A stretch of 64,000 nucleotides of DNA from CAVSJA01 sp963728145 (GCA_963728145.1 CAVSJA010000002.1:744001-808000); one strand, 5' to 3'; counted from the stretch's first letter, positions 1-8,886 are shown. Program-made: numbers and translations. Notes: generated by a model from the sequence alone, not told the origin.

Positions 1-702
1 CCAACGATCATAATTGGAAGAATATCCATATCGAAGTGCTCCGCCTTCGATCAGGTATGAAGCTGGATCAGGGGAAGTGATTCTTGAATACCGGCCATCT
101 TCCAAACTACCATGTGCACCCGAAAGACCTCTTGAAAGCCTTATTGTTATTCCGGCATTCAATCTTCCCATTTCATTATCGATGATCGTTCTGGCATAGG
201 AACCATAGAGCTCCAACCAACTGCTGGTAACAGTACTTAATCCCAACGGTTGGTTCTGCTCATTTTGTTCTAAAAAATGATTGATGTATTGCGGTGTATC
301 AATGAAATAATATTTTGTGGTGTTAACATTGGATATGCTGCGGATATTCATTCCGAAGGATATAGAATTTTCTCTGTCTAATCCGATGCGCGCATTCAAC
401 AGGTTGAGATTGCCGCTTAGATCGCCATACCGTTTGAACAAACCATCGGTAAATAAATATTCGGAATTTTTAGGAGAAGAAAAGATGGAGTACTTGTACA
501 CCTTAACGGCATTGGTACTTACTTTACCCTGAATACCAAGAACGGAAAGGTCCCAACTATATGGGGCAGTAAGTGCTGAAGCTGGATTATTGTGAATGCC
601 TAGACTACCTGCATAGGGCGACCCTTGAATTGCATGGTAGTTTTGCGCCGATGCTTTGATAAAAAAAAATCCCACCACTAATATGATAGCAATCTTCAAC
701 AT
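1..702 (-). CDS. Outer-membrane beta-barrel-like protein (DUF5723-like), N-terminal part
   Basis: This reverse-strand frame is open from an ATG at 702-700 to the window edge, so only the first 234 residues are present. The protein starts with a signal peptide (MLKIAIILVVGFFFIKASAQ). Mature residues include an N-P-A-S-A motif followed by alternating short strands such as WDLSVLGIQGKV and SISFGMNIRSIS. This looks like the amino end of the large Bacteroidota outer-membrane proteins I recall as DUF5723. The family name is from memory and untested. It diverges from the phosphoesterase gene at 795, so the 90-bp gap should hold both promoters. A TTTTTTTTT run encodes the Phe triplet of the signal peptide. 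Confidence 0.7.
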   Translation of the reverse strand, partial: MLKIAIILVVGFFFIKASAQNYHAIQGSPYAGSLGIHNNPASALTAPYSWDLSVLGIQGKVSTNAVKVYKYSIFSSPKNSEYLFTDGLFKRYGDLSGNLNLLNARIGLDRENSISFGMNIRSISNVNTTKYYFIDTPQYINHFLEQNEQNQPLGLSTVTSSWLELYGSYARTIIDNEMGRLNAGITIRLSRGLSGAHGSLEDGRYSRITSPDPASYLIEGGALRYGYSSNYDRW

Positions 703-794
703 CCACTATAAATTCAATCATTTACAATTTTCCTGTGATTCCGTGCCTTCCGTGGCCAAATTAACCAAATCATGCAATTTCCTACCTTCCGGTA

Positions 795-2642
795 ATGAAA
801 ATCTTGCTCCTATTTCTTGCATTGCTATTTTTTTATCCTTCCGTCTCCCAGGATCGAAATTTCCGGTTTATTCATATAAGTGATACCCATATCGGTTCGC
901 CGAATGGTTCCGCGGAAGAGGACCTGCGGCGCACCGTTCGTGATATCAATGAAATGAAAGATGTTGCGTTTGTGGTCTTAACGGGAGATATAACCGAACT
1001 CGGCACAAACGAAGAACTGCGTTTGGCAAAGCAGATATTGGACAGTTTGAATATCCCATGGTATATCATTCCCGGTAATCATGATACGGGATGGAGTGAA
1101 ACGGGTGGCCTTGGTTTCAAGAATTTTTTTGGATATGATAAGTTTCAATTCGATTACGCCGGCATTCGTTTCATCGGCTGCGCTTCTGGTCCTTATTTGC
1201 GTATGAGCGATGGTCATGTTCCAAGAGATGCGGTGAACTGGTTGGATTCGCTTCTAAAGAAAACTCCAACTACGCAGCCTATAATTTTTTTGAATCATTA
1301 TCCTCTCGATCCCGGATTGGATAACTGGTACGAGATCACAGATCGCTTAAAAAAATGGAATACCATTCTTGCAATTTGCGGTCACGGCCATGCAAACCGT
1401 GCAATGAACTTTGAAGGTATACCTGCAGTGATGGGTCGTTCCAATCTTCGCGCAAGACAAGCAATAGGAGGATTCAATCTTGTCGATGTTCGCAAGGATT
1501 CAATTATTTATTCGGAAAGAAGACCGGGCGTTCAAACACTGCCTTCATGGACAGGCGTGAAGATTGTGTATAATAGTTTCGATCAATCCAAAACCTTTCC
1601 GCGGCCTCAGTATTCGGTGAATGATCAATACAGCAATGTAAAACCTCAATGGGTTTATGCATCCGAAGCAAATGTTATTTCTACAGCGGCTGTTGCTAAT
1701 GATCGCATCATTTTTGGCAATCAAAATGGAGTTGTTGTGGCGTTATCGATGAAAGATGGAAAAAAGTTGTGGAGTTTCAATACAGGTGGTCCTGTTTTTT
1801 CTTCACCTGCAGTTGAAGGAAACAGAGTTGTCTTTGGATCTGCCGATGGGATGATCTATTGCTTAAATACTGCGAATGGAAAATTAGTGTGGAATTTAAA
1901 AACTGAAGCAGCGGTATTGGCCGCTCCGTTGATCAAAGACAATGTCGTCTATATTGGAGGGAGCGATCATCATTTCCGGGCAATCTATCTTTCTACAGGA
2001 AAAGAGAAATGGAAATTCAACGGACTCGGTGGTCCGGTTGTAAGTACACCAGTAATAACTGGTGAGAAAATAATTTTTGGTGCCTGGGATAGAAACCTGT
2101 ACGCATTGAGTACAAGCATCGGTCAATTATTATGGAAATGGAGCAATGGTTCTTCTGTAATAAATTATTCACCTGCTTCCTGTATTCCTGTTATAAAAGA
2201 TAGTACCGTATTTGTAGTTGCGCCTGACCGCTACATTTCTGCGATTGATCTTAATACGGGTTCAACTTTATGGAGAAATAATGATGCCGCTGTGCGCGAA
2301 TCGATTGGAATTTCTGAAGATGGAAAAATAATCTATGGAAAGACCATGCAGGATACCATTGTAGCTTATCAAAGCAGCCGGGATAAACAATCTGCATTAT
2401 GGAAAATGCATGTGGGCTTCGGGTATGAGCATGTTCCCTCGATGCTGATCGAAAAACAAGGACAGCTTTTTTTTGGAACAAGGAATGGAGTAGTCTATTC
2501 AATTGATCCCATCAACAAAAAAATCATCTGGGCTCATAAGATTGATAATTCGATGGTGAATACGGTTAGAGTCCTGGATGAAAAACGGGTTATTGCTTCA
2601 ACGATGGATGGGAAAGTTGTGCTATTGGCAGTGACAAATTGA
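795..2642 (+). CDS. Secreted metallophosphoesterase fused to a PQQ-type beta-propeller
   Basis: The protein has 615 residues. A signal peptide (MKILLLFLALLFFYPSVSQ) is followed by a calcineurin-like phosphoesterase domain at about residues 22-270. Its metal-binding blocks are all visible: HISDTHIG, LTGDITE, IPGNHDTG, NHYPLD and GHGHA. The second half (about 290-615) contains repeated W-(A/S/K)-F/L-N-T-G and SSPAV/STPVI units, typical of PQQ-like (YVTN/BamB-type) propeller blades. A periplasmic or outer-membrane-associated phosphatase is likely; the substrate cannot be read from sequence. The ATG at 795 gives a complete signal peptide. It runs divergently from the upstream outer-membrane protein and convergently with pdhC. 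Confidence 0.88.
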   Translation: MKILLLFLALLFFYPSVSQDRNFRFIHISDTHIGSPNGSAEEDLRRTVRDINEMKDVAFVVLTGDITELGTNEELRLAKQILDSLNIPWYIIPGNHDTGWSETGGLGFKNFFGYDKFQFDYAGIRFIGCASGPYLRMSDGHVPRDAVNWLDSLLKKTPTTQPIIFLNHYPLDPGLDNWYEITDRLKKWNTILAICGHGHANRAMNFEGIPAVMGRSNLRARQAIGGFNLVDVRKDSIIYSERRPGVQTLPSWTGVKIVYNSFDQSKTFPRPQYSVNDQYSNVKPQWVYASEANVISTAAVANDRIIFGNQNGVVVALSMKDGKKLWSFNTGGPVFSSPAVEGNRVVFGSADGMIYCLNTANGKLVWNLKTEAAVLAAPLIKDNVVYIGGSDHHFRAIYLSTGKEKWKFNGLGGPVVSTPVITGEKIIFGAWDRNLYALSTSIGQLLWKWSNGSSVINYSPASCIPVIKDSTVFVVAPDRYISAIDLNTGSTLWRNNDAAVRESIGISEDGKIIYGKTMQDTIVAYQSSRDKQSALWKMHVGFGYEHVPSMLIEKQGQLFFGTRNGVVYSIDPINKKIIWAHKIDNSMVNTVRVLDEKRVIASTMDGKVVLLAVTN

Positions 2643-3019
2643 GTATGGATTGAAGAGCCAAATTTTCTTCTTAGTCACTGATTCCGCAAGAGTTTTTACT
2701 CCCGCCACGGCGGGACGAAGGCGCGGAGGAGATTTTTGATTTTTTTTTTGAGAATATCATTTCAAAAATTTCCTCCTCCCCGCCTTGGCGGGGTCTCGGT
2801 GGTTTAACAGATCAAATTAGAACAACCGGCCGAATAGGACAACAAAAAATCCCCCCGCCAAGGCGGGAGGATCTTCTTTTCTCTCATGTGCGCCTATAAA
2901 TAATTAACCAACATATTCCACGTCGGTCGATTCATGTCCTTCATCATTTTTTTCTATAAGGAAAATAAATAAAAATCCTTCCTTAAGCGGGAATCAGGTG
3001 GTAAGCAATTTGCAAGCAA
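2643..3019. repeat. Non-coding gap with three GC-rich palindromes
   Basis: The 377-bp gap between convergent genes contains three copies of a short palindrome of the form CCCGCC-N2-GGCGGG, at 2701-2714, 2778-2793 and 2854-2867. The first two are followed or preceded by T/A-rich stretches and could end transcripts. The same palindrome recurs at 4003, 52711 and 61227, with a variant at 4410, so it is a dispersed repeat family and not a unique terminator. No convincing gene is seen here. Confidence 0.75.
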
Positions 3020-4699
3020 TTAGATAAGCATCGACAGAGGCTCTTCCAGCATTTTTTGTAATGTTTGCAGGAAGGCCGAACCCGTAGCGCCATCAACCAC
3101 CCGGTGATCACAACTCATGGTCACTTTCATGATATTGCCGGGTTTGATCTGACCGTCACGCACAACCGGCACTTGCTGAATTGCGCCAATAGCAAGTATA
3201 CAGGCATCGGGCGGATTGATGATGGCAGTGAATTCATCAATACCAAACATCCCCAGATTCGAAATCGTGAAGGTATTTCCTTCCCAATCGGAGGGCTGCA
3301 ATTTTTTATCCTTTGCTTTTTGCGCAAACTCTTTTACTTCTGCGGCGATCTGCGACAAAGATTTAGTATCCGCAAAACGTACAACAGGAACTAATAATCC
3401 TTCTTCAACTGCTACTGCAACGCCGATATTCACATGATGATTGATGCGAAGCTTATCTCCGAGCCAACTGCTGTTGACCTTTGGATGTTTTTTTAACGCA
3501 AGTGCGCAAGCTTTTAATACGAAATCATTGAAAGATATCTTGACGGGAGAAATTTCATTCAACTTTGCACGACTCTCCACCGCTTTATCCATATTTATCT
3601 GCATCGTCAGATAAAAATGCGGTGCAGTGAATTTGCTTTCAGCCAAACGTTTTGCAATCACTTTTCGCATTTGCGACACCGGTACCTCTTCAAAGCTGAC
3701 TTCTCCACTTGGCATAACAACTGCCGCTTGCCCTTTGCTCCTTGCCTCTTGCCTCTTTTCTTCACCCGGTTTGAAATTATCAATATCAGCCTTCACAATT
3801 CTTCCTCCATCACCGGAGCCCTGCACCTGGCTGATATCAATTCCTTTATCTGCAGCAAGTTTTTTCGCAAGAGGTGAAGCCTTTACTCTTCCATTGGAAT
3901 CCGCGGTTACCAATTCTTTTTGAGGTTGTGCTTGCTTTTGTGGTTGAGCTTGAGCTTGTGCCTGCGCTTTTGGCGCTTCTTCTGATTTCGCCCCAGCAAC
4001 AACCCCGCCAGCGGCGGGGCCACCACCTTTCACTGCGGCCACTATTTTGTCTACGTCAATTTTTGAAGGATCACCAATAATCGCCAGGAGTTCATTCACA
4101 ACAATCTTTTCACCTTTTTTCGCACCCTGGTAGAGCAATTTTCCGTTCTTATAGCTCTCCAATTCCATCGTTGCTTTATCAGTTTCAATTTCAGCCAATA
4201 CATCTCCTTTCTTTACATCATCTCCAACGTTCTTATTCCAACCCGCGATCACACCCTCAGTCATCGTATCGCTAAGTCGCGGCATCAATACCACTTCATC
4301 CATTTTCGAAACATCAAGAGCCGGTCCTTTATCTTTAGTTGGTTCTTTCGCGGGTTCAGCTTTAGTATTGGAATCTTTCTTTTCTTCTTTAGCAGGTACA
4401 GCAGACTTCGATCCGCCTGAGGCGGATCCGCCACCTTTGATAAGACTGGAGACATCCTCACCTTTTTCACCAATGATTGCCAACAGGTCATTCACCTGCA
4501 ACTTGCCACCATTATCCGTACCTATATGAAGAAGGGTTCCATCTTTATAACTTTCCAGTTCCATGGTTGCTTTATCGGTTTCCACTTCGGCGAGGAGATC
4601 GCCCTTTTTCACGGGATCACCGACTTTTTTATGCCAGGTGGCAATCACACCTTCAGTCATTGTATCGCTTAGGCGAGGCATTAGGATCACTTCAGCCAT
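3020..4699 (-). CDS. pdhC: Pyruvate dehydrogenase complex, dihydrolipoyl acetyltransferase (E2)
   Basis: The 559-residue E2 transfers the acetyl group from lipoyl-lysine to CoA. Two N-terminal lipoyl domains each carry the lipoylation motif ETDKATMELESYK (about residues 40-52 and 171-183). A peripheral-subunit-binding domain follows (about 270-310, with ASPLAKKLAADKGID). The C-terminal catalytic domain ends with the active-site block SCDHRVVDGATG. Linkers are rich in Ala, Lys, Pro and Gln. Two linker segments just after the lipoyl domains are encoded by palindromes (4410-4428 and 4003-4019), and a third linker contains a heptamer array (3727-3754). E1 and E3 genes are not adjacent. The ATG at 4699 lies directly at the first lipoyl strand MAEVILMPRLSDTM. 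Confidence 0.96.
   Translation of the reverse strand: MAEVILMPRLSDTMTEGVIATWHKKVGDPVKKGDLLAEVETDKATMELESYKDGTLLHIGTDNGGKLQVNDLLAIIGEKGEDVSSLIKGGGSASGGSKSAVPAKEEKKDSNTKAEPAKEPTKDKGPALDVSKMDEVVLMPRLSDTMTEGVIAGWNKNVGDDVKKGDVLAEIETDKATMELESYKNGKLLYQGAKKGEKIVVNELLAIIGDPSKIDVDKIVAAVKGGGPAAGGVVAGAKSEEAPKAQAQAQAQPQKQAQPQKELVTADSNGRVKASPLAKKLAADKGIDISQVQGSGDGGRIVKADIDNFKPGEEKRQEARSKGQAAVVMPSGEVSFEEVPVSQMRKVIAKRLAESKFTAPHFYLTMQINMDKAVESRAKLNEISPVKISFNDFVLKACALALKKHPKVNSSWLGDKLRINHHVNIGVAVAVEEGLLVPVVRFADTKSLSQIAAEVKEFAQKAKDKKLQPSDWEGNTFTISNLGMFGIDEFTAIINPPDACILAIGAIQQVPVVRDGQIKPGNIMKVTMSCDHRVVDGATGSAFLQTLQKMLEEPLSMLI
3727..3754. repeat. Heptamer array inside the pdhC linker
   Basis: Four consecutive 7-base units (CTTGCCC, TTTGCTC, CTTGCCT, CTTGCCT) lie in the coding sequence of the linker between the peripheral-subunit-binding domain and the catalytic domain of E2. 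On the coding strand they read as a Lys/Arg/Gln/Ala/Gly-rich stretch (RQEARSKGQA). The unit is the same as in the intergenic arrays at 13077, 31807, 34699 and 60125. Confidence 0.8.
4003..4019. repeat. GC palindrome in pdhC linker 2
   Basis: The palindrome CCCCGCC-AGC-GGCGGGG lies in the coding strand of pdhC directly after lipoyl domain 2 and encodes Gly-Pro-Ala-Ala-Gly-Gly. A partner palindrome (GATCCGCC-TGA-GGCGGATC, 4410-4428) occupies the matching place after lipoyl domain 1 and encodes Gly/Ser/Ala. Both fall in flexible linkers. Confidence 0.75.
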
Positions 4700-4756
4700 A
4701 TGCTCGATTGTGTTTTTTAGTCCGGCCCGAAATTAAGGCAATTTAGGCAATGTGCG

Positions 4757-4774
4757 TCCCGATAGCTATCGGGA
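4757..4774. repeat. TCCCGATA/TATCGGGA palindrome between dnaX and pdhC
   Basis: The perfect 18-bp palindrome TCCCGATAGCTATCGGGA sits in the 130-bp gap downstream of dnaX (minus strand) and upstream of pdhC. Related copies are at 42002-42019 and 57323-57340. It lacks a clear T-tract, so a terminator role is possible but unproven. Confidence 0.6.
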
Positions 4775-4829
4775 TTGCCAATATGCGGATGTGCGAATCG
4801 GGAAACCCCTCAAGTTGCTAAGAGTCTTG

Positions 4830-6671
4830 CTAATAATCCAATTCTAGTCTCAACCGGTCTTTTAGCTCTTTTACCAAAGGATATTGTTCGGCGATCTTGC
4901 GGAATTGGTCGGGAGTGCTCAAGGGCTTTTCGGTTGGGGTTGTTTCGTTACGCTCCTCCTCAGAAATGATGATATTATAGAGCAACATTTTGTTATTGAA
5001 AAGGGGTTGAAGGAATTCGTTGAGATTCCTTCTTTCCTGTTCAATAAATTTTTGTTCGAGATTATTGTTTGCGATCACGTCGAAGCTTGTTTCATTCGTG
5101 ATCTTCAATCGTGCATTATCGAAACTCTGCGCTGCCGGGTTCTTTTTATTTTTCAGATCCTGGGTGAATTGCTTCCAGGCTTCCATCAGGTTTTCTTCAC
5201 TCAATGGAATGATCCTGTTCTCGCCATTTCCATTTAGTTTATTTGCATATTGCAGGCGAATGCTTTGAAGTTTCCCCAACCTTGCCTCTTGCCCCTTGCC
5301 CTTTGCCCCTTGCTCATTGCCTATTGCCTGTTGCTGATTGCCTATTGGAAATTGATCCGGATATTCTTCTTCAACAATAACCTCTTGCGGAATTTGAGAA
5401 TCAATGATCAGCTTTGCTGCAGGTTGCTCAGTTTTTGTTTCAGATTTTTTTGATTTGAATGATGACTCCGGAGTTTTCAAACCAATTGGCGGAATTTTCC
5501 TGAATGCAACGGGTTTACTTTCATCAGTTAGTTTTTTTTTAACCACTGCTTCCCCCTGACCCGAAGTGAATTCGATTGCCTGCTGAAGATAAGTGAGCTT
5601 GATAAAGGCCAGTTCAACATGTAGTCTTTTATTTCTCGCGGCCTTATAATTTACTTCTGCTTCATTCACTAAATTAAGTGCGCTAATCAGAAATGAAGCG
5701 GAGAGATTCTTAGCAGTGCTGATATATTTATCTCTGAAACTTTCGACAACTTCAAGCAAGGCCGCGGCTTTTTCATCTTTACAAACAAGCAGATTGCGTA
5801 AGAATTCTGCGAATCCATCCAACACCATGTCTCCTTCAAAACCTTTGCGGTTGATATCATCATATAATAGTAATGCAGTTGCCAGGTCTTGCTTCTGCAT
5901 GCTTTCGATCAGCTTGAAATAATTGTCGGCGTCGAGAATGTTGAGATGCTCCAGGGTGTTGTTGTAGGTAACTTCGCCATTGGTAAAGCTTACGATCTTA
6001 TCGAGAATGCTCAACGCATCACGCATGCAGCCTTCGCTTTTTTGCGCAATAACCTGGAGAGATGCATTATCTGCTTTTATTTCTTCTTTCTTACAGATTT
6101 CCTTTAAATGATCGACTGTATCCTTTAAAGTGATCCGCTTAAAATCGAAGATTTGGCAACGGCTGAGAATTGTGGGAAGGATCTTATGTTTCTCCGTGGT
6201 AGCTAAAATAAAAATCGCAAAGGGTGGGGGTTCTTCCAAAGTCTTCAAAAAAGCATTGAATGCCGAAGAACTCAGCATGTGAACCTCGTCGATGATATAG
6301 ACTTTGTATTTTCCAGCCTGTGGTGCAAAGCGAACCTGTTCTACCAATGTGCGAATATCATCCACAGAGTTATTCGATGCGGCATCCAGTTCATGAATGT
6401 TCAGTGAGGTTCCTTCATTAAAAGAAATACAGGAATTACATTTATTACAGGCTTCACCATCTTTTGATTGCTTCTCACAATTGATCGTCTTGGCAAGAAT
6501 ACGGGCACAGGTTGTTTTACCTACTCCTCGCGGACCACAAAAAAGAAAGGCATGAGCAAGCTGATTATTCTTTATCGCATTTTTGAGGGTAGTCGTAACA
6601 TGTGACTGTCCAACAACCGTATCAAAAGTCTGAGGTCTGTACTTTCTCGCCGAAACAATAAATCTTTCCAT
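4830..6671 (-). CDS. dnaX: DNA polymerase III subunits gamma/tau
   Basis: The 613-residue clamp-loader ATPase starts MERFIVSARKYRPQTFD. The AAA+ core shows Walker A GPRGVGKT (about 45-52), a four-cysteine zinc module (CEKQSK...CNKCNSC, about 64-80), Walker B/DEVH near residue 125 and the SRC sensor (about 168). Domain III ends near residue 370. The remaining tau-specific part is low-complexity, then has a conserved C-terminal module. An A9 run on the coding strand (5532-5540, codons 378-380) lies right at the domain III/IV border. A shift by one base in either direction gives a stop within three codons, so a gamma-length product of about 380 residues is predicted. A 63-bp heptamer array (5281-5343) is read in frame in the linker. 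Confidence 0.96.
   Translation of the reverse strand: MERFIVSARKYRPQTFDTVVGQSHVTTTLKNAIKNNQLAHAFLFCGPRGVGKTTCARILAKTINCEKQSKDGEACNKCNSCISFNEGTSLNIHELDAASNNSVDDIRTLVEQVRFAPQAGKYKVYIIDEVHMLSSSAFNAFLKTLEEPPPFAIFILATTEKHKILPTILSRCQIFDFKRITLKDTVDHLKEICKKEEIKADNASLQVIAQKSEGCMRDALSILDKIVSFTNGEVTYNNTLEHLNILDADNYFKLIESMQKQDLATALLLYDDINRKGFEGDMVLDGFAEFLRNLLVCKDEKAAALLEVVESFRDKYISTAKNLSASFLISALNLVNEAEVNYKAARNKRLHVELAFIKLTYLQQAIEFTSGQGEAVVKKKLTDESKPVAFRKIPPIGLKTPESSFKSKKSETKTEQPAAKLIIDSQIPQEVIVEEEYPDQFPIGNQQQAIGNEQGAKGKGQEARLGKLQSIRLQYANKLNGNGENRIIPLSEENLMEAWKQFTQDLKNKKNPAAQSFDNARLKITNETSFDVIANNNLEQKFIEQERRNLNEFLQPLFNNKMLLYNIIISEEERNETTPTEKPLSTPDQFRKIAEQYPLVKELKDRLRLELDY
5281..5343. repeat. Nine-unit heptamer array read in frame inside dnaX
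   Basis: Nine contiguous 7-base units (CTTGCCT, CTTGCCC x2, TTTGCCC, CTTGCTC, ATTGCCT x2, GTTGCTG, ATTGCCT) total 63 bp, an exact multiple of three. On the dnaX strand they encode a Gln/Gly/Ala/Lys-rich linker (GNQQQAIGNEQGAKGKGQEA). The same unit makes up the intergenic arrays elsewhere in this window. Confidence 0.85.
5532..5540 (-). promoter_or_regulatory. A9 slippery run in dnaX, candidate gamma/tau switch
   Basis: Nine consecutive A residues on the coding strand encode three Lys codons just beyond clamp-loader domain III. If one A is added, or the ribosome slips back one base, the new frame reads Thr-Asn-stop. If one A is lost, it reads Asn-stop. Both outcomes produce a short gamma-like protein. 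Thermus thermophilus dnaX is known to use an A9 run and transcriptional slippage for this purpose. Use of the run here is inferred. Confidence 0.55.
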
Positions 6672-6729
6672 ACCAGCGCAAATTAACTAATGGGGAAGAA
6701 ATCTGGTACAAAGTTTCTCACAGCCATAA

Positions 6730-6760
6730 TTTGAGAATTTGGATGAAGCAAGTATATTCG
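6730..6760 (+). promoter_or_regulatory. Bacteroidota-type promoter for the lipoprotein at 6778
   Basis: A TTTG at 6730-6733 is followed after 19 bases by TATATTCG (6753-6760), a 7-of-8 match to the TANNTTTG minus-7 box known from Bacteroides. The start codon is 18 bases downstream of the box. Confidence 0.5.
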
Positions 6761-6777
6761 CGCCGTAATCCGTAACA

Positions 6778-7611
6778 ATGAGAAAATTAATACTTAGTTC
6801 CTGTTTTTTAAGCCTCCTTTGGTCATGCCAGAAAGAAATTTCCGATTCAACTGTTGGTCCTGATCCCTGCCAGATTGAAGAGATCTACTTGAACATTAAC
6901 GATCTCGAAAATGGCGTACCTGTTGTATTGAAGGACACAATCTCAGTTTTTTATGAAGATAAGAAAATGACCAGGATGGAAATCCATAGCCTGGGCGATA
7001 TTGTATTTCATTATCAGGATACTTTGGTCGTCAAAGCGGTGTTTTTTACCGACCATCTTAATCCTGCGACTGAACTCGGTTATATTTTAATTAGTTATCA
7101 GGAGGGAGACAAGATTGCGAGAATTGAAGATCATTTCAAAAATGGATCGACCTATGAGTTGGGTCATTTGCTGACATTCACACTCGGATCCAACAATCAG
7201 CCACAAAGTTCAAATACAACTGAGTATTTTGTCGGGCCGGATGTTAATTATGAAATATCATATACCTATGATGACAGCTTGAACATCAAGGGGTATAATT
7301 CTTATCAGGTTGAAAATAGTTACTACAGGGAAACTTTCTTTACGTATAACAATTCAAAAAACCGGCTATATAAATCCGCGCCTTCGCTTTTCTGGTTCCA
7401 TCTCGCATACACCTGGCATTACAATGAAGAGTGGATTAGTCCCTTGTTGTTTAGCACGAATGAATTGATTCGTATTTATGATGATAATCAGAACGAAGTT
7501 AAGTTTGAGTACGTTTATGATAATAGTACCGGTAGACTTACATCTTATGTTGAAGATGATGATGATGTCAACCAGAAAGTAACATACAGTTTTTTATATA
7601 ACTGTCCCTGA
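6778..7611 (+). CDS. Hypothetical lipoprotein
   Basis: The 277-residue protein has a type II signal sequence ending in the lipobox LWSC (Cys at about 17), so it should be a lipoprotein of the periplasm or outer membrane. The second half has repeated Y-x-Y-(D/N)-(D/N) units (ISYTYDDS, FFTYNNS, FEYVYDNS), which recall the strand pairs of YD-type or DUF4595-like Bacteroidota proteins. I do not recognise the family with certainty. It diverges from dnaX and converges with the GNAT-like gene, with no gap (its stop ends at 7611 and the neighbour ends at 7612). Confidence 0.75.
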   Translation: MRKLILSSCFLSLLWSCQKEISDSTVGPDPCQIEEIYLNINDLENGVPVVLKDTISVFYEDKKMTRMEIHSLGDIVFHYQDTLVVKAVFFTDHLNPATELGYILISYQEGDKIARIEDHFKNGSTYELGHLLTFTLGSNNQPQSSNTTEYFVGPDVNYEISYTYDDSLNIKGYNSYQVENSYYRETFFTYNNSKNRLYKSAPSLFWFHLAYTWHYNEEWISPLLFSTNELIRIYDDNQNEVKFEYVYDNSTGRLTSYVEDDDDVNQKVTYSFLYNCP

Positions 7612-8776
7612 TCAAAGAATCGGATGCGGCTTAAATTCCTTTGTAGGATCAAATAAATATCGGTAGGTTATCAGCTTCCTCGATCTGAATGGCTCTTCGA
7701 GGCGTTCAACAATATTGATCATTTTGGGATTGAAATCACCGATCCATTGCATTTCATATTCTGTGTAATCTGTGTAAGGCTGTATGAGCTTTGCTGATTC
7801 AACGATCAGGTACGCATCGATTCCCGTTCCCTGCCATTCGGGGACTACTCCAAACACAAGTCCATAAAACTTTTTACACTTCATTGTTTTCTTTAGCCAG
7901 AGAAATTTAAGCTTATGAAACAGATCGAAACGACCGTTAAGGAATTTAAAATACTGGTTCAGGTCGGGCAGGTTTATAAACATCGCAATCGGATCATTAT
8001 TGTGGTAGGCAAACCAACTGATCCTTTCATCCAAAACAGGCCTCAGCGTATTAAATATTTTTTTCACGGCTTTGGGCGAAAGTTCTTTCATCCCACCATG
8101 TCCTGCCCAGGCCTTGTTATAAATCGTCGCGAAATCAACTGCGAATTTGTCAAGGTCCTTTTTGGTAATATGTTTTGCAGAAACAGCTGGATCATTAATA
8201 AATAGATCATGCCGATCATTCAATCGTCCAATGAGCGGTTTCTTTGGATCCATGCCAAAACAAACCTGGTTATAGAAAGGTTTGAAACCGTATTCTTCAA
8301 ATAATAGCTGGTAATACGGAGGATTATAGTTCATGCAATAAAGCGGGGGTTGAAATCCACTTACGACTAATCCCCACCAGCGATCTCTTTCGCCGAAATT
8401 GATTGGTCCGTCCATTGCAGCCATTCCTCTTTTGCTCAACCAGTGTCTGCCAACGTCAAATAATAGATCGGCGGCTTCCTGGGAATTTATGCAATCAAAA
8501 AAACCAATTCCACCAATAGGTCCATCATCACCCTTGTTCTTATACTTTGGATTGACAAAGGCTGCGATTCGTCCGATTAGTTTTCCATCGTCCATTAAAA
8601 TCCACCTGCTGGCTTCTCCATGTACTGCGAAACGCCTTGTTCTTTTTTCTGTCGAATACATCATTAATATCCTTATCCAGCGGACGGATATAATTCGGGT
8701 TCGAGGAATTCAGCTCGACATTCACCCTGATAAAGTCGTGGGCAGACCCATTGGAAGTAACTTCAATCAGTTCCAT
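7612..8776 (-). CDS. GNAT-like N-acetyltransferase family protein (one frameshift)
   Basis: The reconstructed protein has about 387 residues. It starts MELIEVTSNGSAHDF at 8776 and continues in another frame from about 8625 with HGEASRWILMDDGK. One extra base around 8621-8628 separates the two. It shows an aromatic-rich middle (GERDRWWG, YNPPYYQ) and, near the C-terminus, VPEWQGTGIDAYL, which fits the acetyl-CoA-binding loop (Q/R-x-x-G-x-G/A) of the GNAT fold. Homologues I recall in Bacteroidota are single-copy and uncharacterised. The substrate is unknown. A start upstream of 8776 is rejected because that part reads across the terminator hairpin at 8793. Confidence 0.7.
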
Positions 8777-8792
8777 TGGGATGAAAATAAAT

Positions 8793-8814
8793 AAAAAAAG
8801 CGCATATTCATGCG
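8793..8814 (-). terminator. Rho-independent terminator after the S9 peptidase gene
   Basis: On the minus strand a CGCAT-GAAT-ATGCG hairpin is followed by CTTTTTTT. It lies 73 bp beyond the peptidase stop and just before the GNAT-like gene on the same strand, so it separates the two units. Confidence 0.6.
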
Positions 8815-8886
8815 TCCGCCCGGCCGAACTTTGCCTAAATGGCATAGTCAAGCTGGCGTTCGGACGGGCCTTTAATAATTAACGGT

